A DNA stretch of 64,000 nucleotides, from assembly GCA_020226215.1 (NCBI GenBank), contig CM035226.1, forward strand, positions 88,498,895 to 88,562,894. Direction: 5' to 3'. Each line of letters starts with the position of its first letter. Position 1 is the first letter of the stretch. Of the stretch, positions 34,526-47,626 are shown piece after piece. The notes under the pieces were generated by a model that ran no database searches, was not told the origin of the DNA, and saw nothing but the letters and a program-made list of their open reading frames with translations. This DNA comes from Sindora glabra (Eukaryota; Streptophyta; Magnoliopsida; Fabales; Fabaceae). A program made the translations under genes and the position numbers.

Positions 34526-35439
34526 AGTTAGGTCTCAAGAGAATGTTTATATATGAAACTTTTTTTTATATAAAATAATAAGAAAAAAAAGTAGTAGGTT
34601 TGCATGCATGAGGTAGTGTAAAATGGTGAATTTGTCCCCTCTTTGTGTAAATATTACATGAGGTTAGATTTAAGCTTGTTTTTGCAAAACTAAAATTGAA
34701 ATTATTTTTATTTTACAAAGTTTGATGCTTATCTATGAAATTAAATTTTAACTTTAGTAAAATTTGAAATGTTCAACGGATTTATTTTCAATATTTATTT
34801 GTAAGAGATTTATTTTCAATGACTACATTTTGAACAGTTATATTTTACCCCCTATAAATAGTATACTATATCTCTTATTTTTACAATAACTCACATCTAA
34901 TAATTCTATGACAAACACTTTTCTTCTCTTTATTAGGTTTCATTCTTCTTATAGCTTACTTTCTGTTTTAATCGTACAATTTCAAGATAGACGAATCTAT
35001 TGAATTCCGGAGCAATTACTTGTTTAAGCTCTATACAAGAGGTTTAAATAATTTTTTTGAGGATAATGACTTGTATCGCAATTCAAACTATATAGCCATT
35101 TTTTTATTAACAAAAATTTGGTACTTCGGATCTCTAGATGATTCAGCTTATACTTTGAGAATTTACAAACAATTGGTTGCTTCTGAATCTCTTGAAACAC
35201 AAAAAACAAACAAAGGGAAAAAGGGAACTCTCCCTCTACAAAATACTCCCATGTATCCAACTTGAACTTAATTAATCCCGAATAAAAAACTGATAACCTT
35301 AACTCACTTATAGAGCTAAAATTATATTGATATTAATCAAATAATTTATAAATTACAGTGAGATCCAATAAAAAATTCCAACATGATGCAGGAAATATCA
35401 ATGTGGTACACATTTTTATAAGTAATAGTTAATTTGGAA

Positions 35440-35740
35440 AATGCTATCGTGCACATAATGTTATTTATTGTATAATGTTAGTTGCATCTAATATTGTATA
35501 TAAATTATTATTCCTTATATATGAGGCAAAATCTAATTAATAATTAAAGTCAATTTAAATTAAATCGTAACTTTTGTGTAATTAAGTGGCAGTTTGTAAG
35601 ACCTAAAACATAAATCCAGAGTTATGTTGTTCTTTGCTTGTATAACATGAATGCATAGTAGATAGAATTTATATTATCATCATTCATATCAATTTAAAAG
35701 ATCATCTTTATGTATCCAGTTTGGTATCAAAGCATGCAGC
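35440..35740 (+). mobile_element. possible copia LTR/PBS remnant
   Basis: TTTGGTATCAAAGCATGC at about 35720 resembles a copia tRNA-Met primer-binding site. The 280 bp before it is AT-rich and could be an LTR, but no second LTR or coding region was found. Confidence 0.25.
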
Positions 35741-36602
35741 ATCATCTTTGTGCCATGTCAAGAACGATTGTTTGATTATATTTAAGGTCATTATTCATAT
35801 CAATTAACAATACTAGAGATGATTGCACGGACAGACTAAGCTCATAATGGAGAAAAGTGCATATTAATATATTCAACCGATGAAAAAGACTTGCAAAGTG
35901 AAGAGTGAAGAGTGACTCGTAACTTGCCACAAACGTCTCTGAATATTTTTTCCATACAACGACATATTGAAAGTTGAAAGTTTGTAAGCAGTTACACTTC
36001 GTTTGTTTTGATAGGAAACAGTTTCTGTTGAAATGTAATTGTAAGTTAGTAAGATATTGAAAAATATTGTATATGTTTAATGTAAAATATAGTAAGTTTG
36101 GTTTGGATGTTATTTTTCTTCATTTTTAAAATTTTAAGTATTAGTTTTTATGACAAGATATGAAGATAATATATTACTTATTCATTTATATAATAGTAGA
36201 AGAAATTTTTTTTATGAAAAATATCTTTAAAAAAGAAACGGAGTCTTAATGTTTGGTAAGGTATACTTCATTCTAAAGTAATGAATTTTTTTTACCTTTT
36301 GAGTTAGCTTAGCTAGAAAAGTTTATTTTCTTTAACCATTTTCACTACCGATAATTTTAAAGGAGTTAAGCAATTTGTAAGTAATAATGATTGCATTTCT
36401 TTGTGGAATGTAAGAAAGGGCTTGGCTAGTGATATAATACGGTATACATAGCAATATTAATAATGATTGCACACATCCACACTAATTGAAGTGGTTACTA
36501 TGGAAGTTCATACTAAACATTAAGCCAACCAACCATTTGACTAAAAGAAGTTTACGATGGAAAATTTGTAAAAGTAGAAGACTTAAACTACACTTGGAAG
36601 AA

Positions 36603-36720
36603 TTGGAATATAAACTTGAAAATTGCAGCCCGGATTCGTGCTAGATCCGCTGCACTAAGTTTCAGGGGAAGACTTGGAATCTAGACTTGTAAATTGCAGC
36701 CCGGATTCGTGTTAGATCCT
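36603..36720 (+). repeat. two-copy tandem repeat, period 71 bp
   Basis: TTGGAAT begins each copy at 36603 and 36674. The shared core ATTGCAGCCCGGATTCGTG is identical in both and GC-richer than its surroundings. Confidence 0.85.
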
Positions 36721-36855
36721 TAGCACCAAATTTCTGTGCAAAAGAATTTCCACATCAACATGATTGTAGGATTTGCTTTAATAGCGGAGGGAAAGAAAAT
36801 GAGAATGACAAAGACCTGTAATTTATGCTTTGCCTTATAATATATGACCTTAATA

Positions 36856-39800
36856 TAGAGGTGTTCATGGGCTTGAAAACCTATGGGGGCTCTTAGGCTA
36901 ATCCCAATAAATTTTGGCCTAATTCATTATATGAATTATGAACTTAAATCCATTTAATGGGTTAAGCTTTTATGTATGGTGGACTAAGCTCAAAATTAAA
37001 TTAGGTTTAAGTCTAAGCCCAAATCATAAAATAAAATTTATATTATAATTAATTAATATATCATTAAAAAATTATATAATAAAAAATTTAATTATTTATA
37101 TATGAAATCTTATTTCAATTGAGAAAATTAGTTATAATTAAGCTTATATTGATTTTGATAATTTTTATTTTTTTATTTTTCATGAAATAAATTGCCTTTT
37201 TTTCCCAAACATATGTATTATGAGCTTTAGATGAAGTCTTTTACAATTTATTATCCAAAAGTTTTTTATAAAATCATAATTTCTTAATTAAACTACAAAT
37301 TCTGGAACAAATAATTCTTATAAATCGTAAAAAAAGGTTTTTATGTAATACAAAAATGATTAAGAACCTAATTTTCCATAAAATTATAATTTATGTTTTT
37401 ATGCTTCTGATGATCACAACTTTGATTTATATTATATGTCCACAAAGAAACTTTAGTAATAAAAATGCTATAAATACAAATGAAATGCTTTAACTAAGCA
37501 CATTATGGAATTGTTGCTTTTACTTTTTAAAAAAGATCAACTAAATTTGCTTCTACTTGGCTAGCTTGCTTCATTGCCACCATTTTTTCTTATAAAATAA
37601 TTGTTAAACTCATTCAAAACAATATAATATACATTATTGAATTGAATGAAACTTTTTGAAAATGATTAAGAACCCAATTTATAAATTTAGTTATGACATA
37701 TTATAAATTTATAAACTTAATCAATATGCATTATCCATTGAATATAACTAGTTTGATAACAAACTATTTATTATAAGCTATAGTAATATTTAACATTATT
37801 TTATAATTTTATCTTTATTATGTGTGAAATTTAAATCTAAATATTACATATGTATAATAAAAAATTATCATAAAAATGAATATTAAAAAAAATAATTTAT
37901 TATATAAATGTAATATAATATAAAATTATATAATAAAGGAATTTGAATTACTTTCTTTCTTCTATCATATTCATATAATGTTAAAAACAAATTAATATAA
38001 AACTTTCATATATAAAGGAGTCAATCTTTTCTTACGTATAATAAGATGTAATAAAATTTTTACTTCTACATGTTTTAAACATGATAAAAAAAATCTAGAA
38101 GAAAACAAAAAGCATCCAAATCCAGTTGAAAGAAAGAGAGAAGACAAAGTGTGGTCCAACAAAGAAATCATTGACCTCAAATATAAGTAATATAATATAG
38201 TTAAAGTGATGTATAGTTTAATCATAAATTATCAATTAATTATTAATTATTCATTTATATAAATTGTGTTATGGATGAATGGGATTACATGCATTTCATT
38301 TTTGTATAGTTATGAAAATTAAATATTACTATAGCTTATAATAAATAGTTTGTTATCTCTTATTGTGTAATATGAAAATGATTAAGAAGCCAATTTATAA
38401 ATTTAGTTATGATAAATTAAATTTGTTTCATAAAGTTATTTTAATCAACTATTTTTTTTAAAAATAAAGAAGGCTAGATGTTTAGTTAAGTTTGTCATCT
38501 ATCTCACAAAAATAACAATGATTTTAAATTTTTTTATCTATTTATTGATCATAAATTAATATTTTTTGTATTAAATTTATACGATGCGTTCTACATGTTT
38601 TTGTGGGAATCTTGGGTTTAAAACTTTGGACAGATGGCAATTTTTAATTTGGCCAGATGATAGTTGTTGTACTTAGAAATTATATTTTAAGTTACAAAGT
38701 GATTTGGGTAATATTGCAAAAATTGCTTCGGTCTTAGATGAATAGGAATTAGTTTTATGATTAGCATCCTTATCAGCAAATGTTTTAATATTTTTTTGTT
38801 AAAAACTCTTTCATTAATTTTTTTTTCTCTCTCATCATCTTCTTCCTAGTTCTAACCTAGTATTATTGTTCCTAATACTACGAACACTTAGAGTCTTTGC
38901 CATCGTAGCTCTCTAAACTTAGCTTTCATAACCTCTTGCATAGACTGCTAGAATTCTTTGTGAAGGCTTGAAGTATACCTCAAAATGGCAATGCGATTTT
39001 AGAAAAATTTCTTTGTTGCCGTTTCCTTCCTAAGAATCTCATTAAAATTCAAAGAGGAACCATTTTGTGGTTAGGCCAAATGTAAACAAATTCCCAACAT
39101 AGGCTTCACTTTACTAAAGTAAACAAATTCCCTTTTATCTCTATTTCAGAATGGAGGCTAAAAGCAACACCTTCCTAACATAGGTTTCTTTTTCACTCAG
39201 ATTAACACTGATTACCTTATCACAGTTCATTGCCTTCCTATTTCCCATGACCATCAATGTTTCTGCATCCTGATCTTCCATTATTTTAGCCCTATCAAGC
39301 TCGTTAGAGAATCCTCCACAACCATGGAGCTCATAAAGCCTGGTTGGACAAGGAATTGGTTGGAGCTAAAAAGATTAGGTAGTAGTTAGAGGAACCACAA
39401 TGATTCATTGAATGAAATTGAGCTTAGCTTTGAAAATTCGTTGTCATCACAAGAGATCTTTCTAGTGTTATGCTGATCAATATAATCGTCATCGTCTTTG
39501 AGGCACAAAGACTTGAAATTTTCAATGAGAAAATGATTGAAATTAATTAAAGCGGTTGCATCATTATTTTTGTTGTTGTTATTTTTTTTTTTTTGTTATT
39601 ATTGCTAGCCGAAGATTCATTGATGGTGAATAAGAGAGTTTTGGGAAGCTTGTTGCCAGGAAGAAGCTAATTTTTTGGAGGGTAAATGGAAAAAGCCAAT
39701 GCTTGCTGCTTGGTTAGTAATAATGTGGACTTGACCATTATTACTTTTTGGGTTAAATTAGAAATTCCAGATGATTCTCATATTTTTCTATAAATTTCCC

Positions 39801-40160
39801 TTAATAGAAAAAGTAAACTTTTAAATTGAAGGCTGTAATTACATGAGTAATATCTGATGCTCCTTATTGTGCCACGTCACTTTGGATATCAAACTCTCTA
39901 AGGTGCTTTAGAATTTCCTAATTTATAATAATAGCATATATAATAAGATAAATATATTCATATTATATTATTATTTAATTACAACAAATTGAAATTGTTG
40001 TTGAGTTTAGCTTAGGCTTTTCCCAAACTCTTAGACTTAGGTCCTAATCCATAAATGGGCTTAAAATTATATAAGCCAAAATTTGAGTTTTGACTTGAGG
40101 CTTATTATATCTCATGGATTTTACTAAAAATCCAGCCTATAAGGCCCATGAACAGATGTA
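36856..40160. mobile_element. non-autonomous hAT-like element, 3.3 kb
   Basis: Terminal inverted repeats TAGAGGTGTTCATGGGC (36856) and TACATCTGTTCATGGGC (read inward from 40160) are flanked by a perfect 8-bp duplication, CCTTAATA (36848-36855 and 40161-40168). An 8-bp target and TA-starting short TIRs fit hAT. The next 100 bp at each end is GC-richer and similar in style (AAGCCCA, TTAGGCTAA, AATTTTGGCC) but not a long TIR. No transposase is seen. A second inverted-repeat element (37755-38357) is nested in it. The segment around 38820-39420 is less AT-rich and might be captured host sequence, but I recognise no protein. Confidence 0.8.
37755..38357. mobile_element. 603-bp inverted-repeat element (MITE) nested in the hAT-like element
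   Basis: The first 36 bases (GATAACAAACTATTTATTAT...) are an exact inverse of the last 36 (38322-38357). No coding capacity. No obvious target duplication; instead a 40-bp direct repeat (TGAAAATGATTAAGAA...) flanks the element at 37657-37697 and 38373-38412. Confidence 0.7.
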
Positions 40161-40168
40161 CCTTAATA

Positions 40169-43100
40169 TGCTCCACTACTTTAAAATAGTTAGATTTCAT
40201 TCAACTTATATAATAATATATAGAATAAATTTAAATTATTAGATCTAATAATACATCATCATTGTAATGTATGGAAGATCTTTCTCTTCTAAGTTTCAAT
40301 ATGATGTATAAACTTATAACTAAAATTTAAGTTCAGCCTATGAAGTTTGTTTTATCATAATGCAAATAGGTTAAGGCCTTCTCATGGTGTAAAATAAATC
40401 AATAACTAAATTAAATTTATATACATGTATGAAAATTATATATATCTATTTAGGACATGTGTCAAACTCTCATACTTTCATTCTTCATCTAAACAAAAAA
40501 AAATGGCAATCTGTTTGTTAAAAAAAATATTTTAAAAGCCTTCACACTTAATATTTATGTAAGTCAATTTAACATTTATTCCTACTAATTGTATCTGCAT
40601 TTATTAGTTAATTGTGCATTTCTTATGGTCTTCATTGAGTAGGGATCCATTCATAAGGCTAAATTACTTATATCATCATCAATCTCAATAAAATTTAATA
40701 GTTAAAATTAATTCATTTAAAGCAAATTTCACATAACATTTAATCTCTTTTCTCTCTCAACAAATACAATAAATAAAAATATTTGCATCAATGTTAATGT
40801 ATGAAAAATATTTTTTAATAAAATTTATTAAAATCATATATGTAATGTTTGTTAGATTAAGGCAATTATCTAATGAAAAATACTAAAATCACAATTACTT
40901 TTTATATAGTACTTAAAATATATTTCTTTTAATTTAGAATATAAAATAATAGTGCAATAAATAAAATATTTTAATAATATATAAAATATAATAATATATT
41001 TGCTACAAAGTCAAATTACAATAATAAAATGTCATCTTTCTATTTAGATCGATTGGGCCATTTTCACAATGTTTGGCAACCTTTCCGAAAAATTTTAACT
41101 TTAAAGTTAATGGGAATAATTATTGAAGGTAGTTTTGTCCTCTTTATTTTCCCGTTGTGAAAAAATAAATTTTAAATGAATTTGTATTTTATATATAAAT
41201 TCTATAAAAATATTTTTCCACGTTGCAAAAAATAAACTAAAGTAGATCAAACTATATATTCAAAACACACACAATAAAATTTGTGGTGTAAAAAATAAAC
41301 TGTATTAAATTAAATTTTAGTCTTAATCTTTAACTCATAATTTTCCTTTTATAAAATTCATGTAATTTTCCCAAAAACTTCTTCGTATATATAATGAAAA
41401 TTAAGTCCTCTACTAATTTCATATAAAAGTAAAAGTCTTTTTTTTTATGGTTGTGTTTTCAATGTTAAAAATTAAGAAAATAGTTAATATAATTATGTTT
41501 TCAAAATTACACTACCCATATATTTATTTACTTTGGAAGTTCGTAGTATATCACTTTATACTTTTTCGGATAATAATAGAATGTGTATATATTAGTACTA
41601 TATGCATGATGTTCCAGTAGTATTTACAATTAATTAATTTGTTATAGAGGTTCGAATTTATATTTATTGTGCATACTTCCACCGGTAAAGAAAACATATA
41701 AGTTGATTTCTCAAGTTCTAGAGAATTTAGCTTCCTACCAAAAAAAAAAATTATTGAAGTTTAAAGCATTTTATCTTGTGAAATTGTGTCATTTATGTCA
41801 GCCATTCGACGTGAAAATTTTGATAATAAAAGAGAATTTGAACACTTAAGAAAGTTCTTGAGAAATATTCAAGTTTATTTATAGTTTTTTTAAGGCTTAC
41901 AATGCAAATAACATCATGAATTTAATTTCATCATGTAACTATACTTCTTTATCTGTAATATTTGATTTGATAAAAATCAGGAATTGCATGAGAAGATACT
42001 ATTGATTGTGTCAGTATATATAACAAATTTGCCTACTTTGTATAAAGAGAAAGTCTACTCATCTAATAATAAGAAGGTAATATGGTTATTAATATTTTTA
42101 TGCAAAAACAGATTTAGACCTATAATAAAACCATTATTTTTTTTGGTGAAAGGATGTGAAAATCAAAAGCGTAATGGTATAGAGAACTTGATTTGTTAGG
42201 ATGTTTAATGTTTCACCACGAAATTGTCTTTTTTTTTAATATCAAAGTGAATAAATTAAAATTGAAAATATAAATTTTAATATATTAAATATAATCTAAT
42301 AATGAAAATATTAATTTTTTAGAAGGTTGAATTTCCCATAAAAATATTCAGATAAAAATAGAAGATTTAGATATGAAATAATACTATCATTATAAAAGAT
42401 ATTTTACTATCTAGCGAAGGATGAGGAATTCATAGCGAGACCTAGTTTTTTCATTTTTTTTTTTACTTTTTGTGGAATGATATCAAAATAAAAGTAATAG
42501 ATGGAACCTAGAAATAAATTAAATATGGGTAAATTGCATTCAATTCTTTTAAGGTTTAATCTAATTACATTCTCATTTTATTTTTAAAATTATACACTAA
42601 CCTCCTTTTTTTTTATATATATACTTATATCCTTGTTATTTTATTTTAAGCATACACTCACCTCTCCTACTTTTTAAGCATACACTCACCTCTCCTACTT
42701 TTGAAAAGTAGGATAGGTGAGTGTATATTCATAAAATTAAAAAGGATGTGAATATAATTAGATTAAACTTCATGATTGTAAATATAATTTAGCCAATAAA
42801 TATTAATAATCTATGAATAGTATTGGCACATGTATGTATTTTCTTTTTGTATTTGTCATGATTTTTAACTATTCATATTATATTAACTTATAATTTTTGA
42901 ATGATATTTGTTTGTGAAACATAAAAGTACACTCATATATTAATCTCATAATTAAAAAAAAAAAGAACTTTGTGCATCAAATAGAGTTGAACTAGTATTG
43001 TATTATATTATATATAGATATAAATTAATATACAAGATACACCAAATAAGCATACCTATCAAATCTATATAATGAGTGTAATTTATATATTTAAATTTAT

Positions 43101-43980
43101 TTATTATCCTTGATTTGACTTAATTAGATGAACAAGTCACGTTAGGATTAAGTTAAAAGTAGGTTAGTCTTGTACCTTTAAAATGCTGCCTCTTCGTACA
43201 CACCCTTGCTTTCATTTAAAGAAACAAATCATGCATTTTATAATCTTATTTTACAAAAGTTGCAAGTTAACGCAATGTTTGGAGGAAAAAAAATGTCCAT
43301 GGTAGTATTGTCCTGAACAATATTTCGAAACCCAATTTTGGGTGAAATAGGATTTTCTTGCATAACCATAGTTACTGTATTACTGTTGCAGCTTTTGGAT
43401 TATTTTTCTATAATAACAATGATATGAGAGTTTGAATAGATATGATACTTTATAGACTACTTAAATTTTTATTCAGTAATCAATTTTAATTTTTATGGTT
43501 ATTACAATCACATTTCTTTGTTTACCATCGATATCAGTGTAGTCTTTTATTCTTTTCGATTGCCAAGAAAATATGCACTAAATAAGAAAACAAATTTAAA
43601 ATATAAAAATTATTTCTTCTCAATCAATTCTATCATTTTCTTGAAATTGACACAAATCAAGTCTTCCTTTTATTAATTAATTAATTAGTCAAGTAACGGT
43701 GCTGGTTGCAGTGCCAAATGGGAGTCGCGTTGCTGGTGCTAGTGCTTTGTCATTCGCCTTTGGAGTCTTCCACGGTGTCTTCTGATCTCACTTTCCAACT
43801 CTCAGAAATAAATGAAATCAGGAATTTTTAGGATTCCTTTGTCAATATTATTCGCAATTTCATGATGGATCCCCTGATTTCACATTTTATTTAAATTTTT
43901 TTATGGATAAAATTTAAGGAAAATCACTTAGATGCTTCTCATGATATTCTTTAATCACATTAAAATCATCATCATGAATT
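40169..43980. other. AT-rich intergenic DNA
   Basis: No gene is recognisable. It contains the foldback MITE at 42527-42794. An isolated GC-richer patch at about 43690-43800 (AACGGTGCTGGTTGCAGTGC and following) might be the remains of an exon or promoter. Confidence 0.5.
42527..42794. mobile_element. foldback MITE, about 268 bp
   Basis: The two halves are inverse over almost the whole length. GTTTAATCTAATTACATTC pairs with GAATATAATTAGATTAAAC, and the centre is CCTACTTTTGAAAAGTAGG. Outer ends are GGGTAAATT and, inward from the right, GGCTAAATT. The centre also has a 28-bp tandem direct repeat (AAGCATACACTCACCTCTCC, 42646-42703). Confidence 0.8.
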
Positions 43981-44621
43981 AGGGTGGAAATAAGTCAAAC
44001 TTTTGACATAAATAGATTGTTTCAAAGTTTAGTAATTTGTGCTTTATTTATTACTTGTTTGTAAGTTAAAATTTTAGTTTGACTTAACTTATTTATAAAA
44101 TTTAAGAAGTATGGCTAGCTTGTTTGCCGAATTAAGCCTAACTATTAAAATTTAAATGAATTATTGATAAATTTATAAATTTAGATATATACATCATAAA
44201 TAGATTTCTCAATGAAAAAACAATAATAATCACTCTTATAGAAGTCTTTATAATTCAGCATAATAAGCAATAATTATATTTATCTAAATACAAAATTAAA
44301 TGATATAATAATATAGATTTATTGAGAATATTAATGATAAAATTAATAACAAAAGATACAATAATAAAAGAATAGTAATAATTGTAAAGTAGTTAATTAA
44401 TTAATTTAAGTGAACTAAATTAAAATAATATATTAGTTAAATAGACTATTCTAGTAACCAAACAAGTCAAAGCTTAAAATTAAATAGATTAGACCTATTT
44501 AATAAATAAGTCAATATATTAGTCTAAACTTCATTTATTTAATTAAATAAACAAGTTAAGTCAAACCTTTAATGAGCTAAACTATATACCACTCATGAAC
44601 TATTTGATTTATTTTCATCCT
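43981..44621. mobile_element. possible 640-bp TIR element
   Basis: The left end AGGGTGGAAATAAGTCAAA and, inward from the right, AGGATGAAAATAAATCAAA are imperfect inverse repeats around AT-rich non-coding DNA. No convincing target duplication. Confidence 0.5.
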
Positions 44622-46345
44622 TAATCATGATACATATATATATATATATATTAATTAGTCTATGTAAATAAAATAATTAATACATTGATGATTATTATAA
44701 TTAATAAATTCTAATTAACAATAATATTTGAATAACATAATTATGCCAATGCCATAATTAGAAAGCTTTATGATAAACACATAAAAAAATTTTATTTAAT
44801 TTTTTTTCTTTATTTGATTATTTTACTTTTTATTTTTGGTCATGACATCTTTACAAAACCAACATAGACACCCAAAAAAAAAAAGAAAAAAATAATTTTA
44901 GAGAGGTCTTACAAAGCAATTTTGTTTTATAAGATATAAATGATTAAATTATTAAACACACACACACATATATATAACTAGCAATTGAATTTTGCATGTA
45001 AAAAAAGATATGAATATTTTGAAGAACATTGAATATCATTCAAAATAAAGGCTTTTTGGCAAATAATATTTTGGTAGATTGAAATTTGATTGAATTTAAT
45101 TTAATAATTTGGGCTATTCTATAGGGGCTGCTATTATTTCAAACAAGGTTTTGTGAAGAATTGTGAGGGCAAAGATTGATGCTGTCTGATTTGATTGTCG
45201 TTTTTTATTAGTAGTGTGATTTTGAGTAACAATCATTAAGAACATAAAATTTCCCAAAATATTAAGAAAATAAAAAGCAAAAAAAGTAAGAAGGAAGAAT
45301 GAGAGGGTGGCTCCCTATTTCTACCTCCATCGGGGAAGGGTATTTATGAGATTTTTTGGTCAAATTTTTGTTGAAGTAAATAAGTAAATATTCCCTCATT
45401 ATTATATTTTTTAAATTTTATAATTAGCACTAATGATTTTTTATTTTTTATATTTATTATAATTATTTATCCCTCCCTCCACTCATAACATTAAAATAGA
45501 TGATGAAGAGAAATAATATAATTAAAAAGCACACATTGATATTGTTAAAATAATATTTAACAATAGATCTATCAAACAGATTGGGCTATGTGTATAAGGG
45601 TCAGTCCATGACAAATCGATTTGTATTACTTATGTTCAAAACATACATAATTTTAGGAGGTGCAAACCTACCAAAATTAGAAATAGGAATAGATTAGTTT
45701 ACATATTTTAATTATGAATTTGTGGATCGGGTAGATATGAATCAATTTATGATGGATTGAATTCGTGGTGGATCAATCCGTATTATTCATGTCTGAAATA
45801 AGTTCAATTTTTGAGGATCTAAATATGTCAAAAGTAATTATAAGTACTAATTGATTCGTGAATTATTTGACACTTTTATTTAACAATTTATTTTAATATT
45901 ATAAGGGAAGGAATGAATGAATAACTATAAAATTTAAAAAATATAATAACTATCAAAATAAACATTGTACTTACTCATTTTTGTTGACTTAATTGAGATT
46001 AGCACTTTCAATTTAAAATGTCTCATATATACATTTATAGATAATTGTAGTAAGTCTTACAATTACAAACATATATATATAATTGAATATAATAAGTTAT
46101 ATCGTAATATTCTACAAATAACATCTATTATTCTAAAGAGGAAGATGTTCTACTCACTCTCGTGATATCGAATTATTTTGTTAACCATAAGATAGAAAAT
46201 AGCATATATAAAATTTATTACTTGTATATATATACACGCGCGCAACACGCAAAAGCAAATGAAATTCTTTCTATATATAAAAAAAAAAATCTTCCATCAT
46301 GATAATCAACTGGTTCAGCAAAATTATAACAAATGTAATACCTGC

Positions 46346-46395
46346 TTTGATTTTTCTACAGCCAAACCGCTTTTAGTCACTTGACCAAGACATTA
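46346..46395 (+). repeat. relic of the receptor-kinase leader sequence
   Basis: GATTTTTCTACAGCCAAACC followed by GCTTTTAGTCA matches GATTTTTCCACAACCAAAGC plus GTTTTTTAGTCA in the duplicated leader at 47627-47971, 1.5 kb downstream. Confidence 0.6.
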
Positions 46396-46492
46396 TTTGG
46401 TAGAAGTCGCTATCTCGAGTAATGAGGGGGGGGGGGGTGACCAAGACATTATTTGGTAGAAGTCGCTATCTTGAGTAATGAGGGGGGGGGGG
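46382..46492 (+). repeat. 56-bp tandem duplication with terminal poly-G runs
   Basis: TGACCAAGACATTATTTGGT begins each unit at 46382 and 46438. The units end in runs of 12 G (46426-46437) and 11 G (46482-46492). One other base differs (CTCGAG versus CTTGAG). Confidence 0.95.
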
Positions 46493-47626
46493 AACGTGCC
46501 TACTAGTACAAAAACATTTCATAACATTTTAAATGTTATGAAGATAAAAATTCATAACATTTGAATAAATTTTTTATTTTAAAACTATATTTAGTTAATA
46601 ATTCAAAAAAATTATAAAAAAATATCATAATTTTGTGTGCTTTCAAATTTATATTTATGATTTAAAAAAATTTTATGCACTAAATTTTTAGATGATATAG
46701 TATATATTTTATATTAAATTTTTATCTAAAAAATAGAACTTATAGAGGTAATGTAAAATATGTCTATCCAATAAAATCCAATCAAATAAGTAGTTGTTGA
46801 AAAATATTCAATTAGATAAATTGCGGCTAGACAAATTTAGCATTCAATTTAAATAAATCAAACAAATATATATAAATTTTATTTTAAATCTATTTATTTA
46901 AATATAGGCTTTGTTTGGTGCAAACAGGTAATAGTTAATAGCTAAACCTATAATTGATCGTATTTGATAAGTTAGCTGAATATATTATATATTAGCTAAA
47001 AAGTATTTGAAAAGTATAAAATGATATAAAAGAATACATTAATATAAATAAATATATGAATTAAATTAATTCATATTTATTTTGAAGTTAAATTATATCA
47101 ATGTAATTAAAATATATAAAATAAGAATATAATTATTTAAAATTTAATTAATTATATTTATAGCATATTTTTTTATTATTCAAAATAATAATATACAAAC
47201 TTAAAATTTTAATTAACTATCTTATATGATATCATATATTTATTTATTTACACTAAATTAATGAGAATATCTTAAATGTTTATATATATAATTATAATAT
47301 AAATTATCATTTAATTAATTAAAAGAAGAGGGATAAATATATAAAATATTAAAAAATTATTAGTTTATAAATTATAAGTTACATTTGTGAAGTCTAATAA
47401 AAATTTATTTTTTTGATTAAATTAGTACAACAAATATTTTTTGCTGTTATTTTTACCTCATTAATTAAATTAATAAATTATAAATAATAAATTAATTTAC
47501 TTGAACACACAAGTAAAGTGGTGTTCGGCTCAAGGTAACTTTTATGATAGTGGGATTGTCCCATAACTTGACCTCTCAACCCCACACCATTAATTATGGG
47601 TTTATGATAGTAGCTGAATGAGCGTT

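Larger units (their letters stand above)
33331..36847. other. intergenic DNA with repeat debris
   Basis: No host gene is supported. It contains a 122-bp tandem duplication (34281-34525), possible LTR remnants (34.3-35.0 kb and around 35.4-35.74 kb) and a 71-bp tandem repeat (36603-36720), listed separately. An open stretch at 35020-35265 has no recognisable domain. Confidence 0.5.
44622..47626. other. AT-rich intergenic DNA upstream of the receptor kinase
   Basis: No gene is seen. It has TA and CA microsatellites (44634-44651, 44957-44980) and two related 70-bp units about 180 bp apart at 45600-45850 (ATTACTTATGTTCAAAACAT versus ATTATTCATGTCTGAAATAA). It also contains the poly-G duplication at 46382-46492 and a relic of the receptor-kinase leader at 46346-46395. 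Confidence 0.5.

Noticed and set aside
35020..35265. Open frames of 81 (+) and 78 (-) codons
   Set aside because: No domain, no splice context, lies in repeat-rich spacer; most likely chance.
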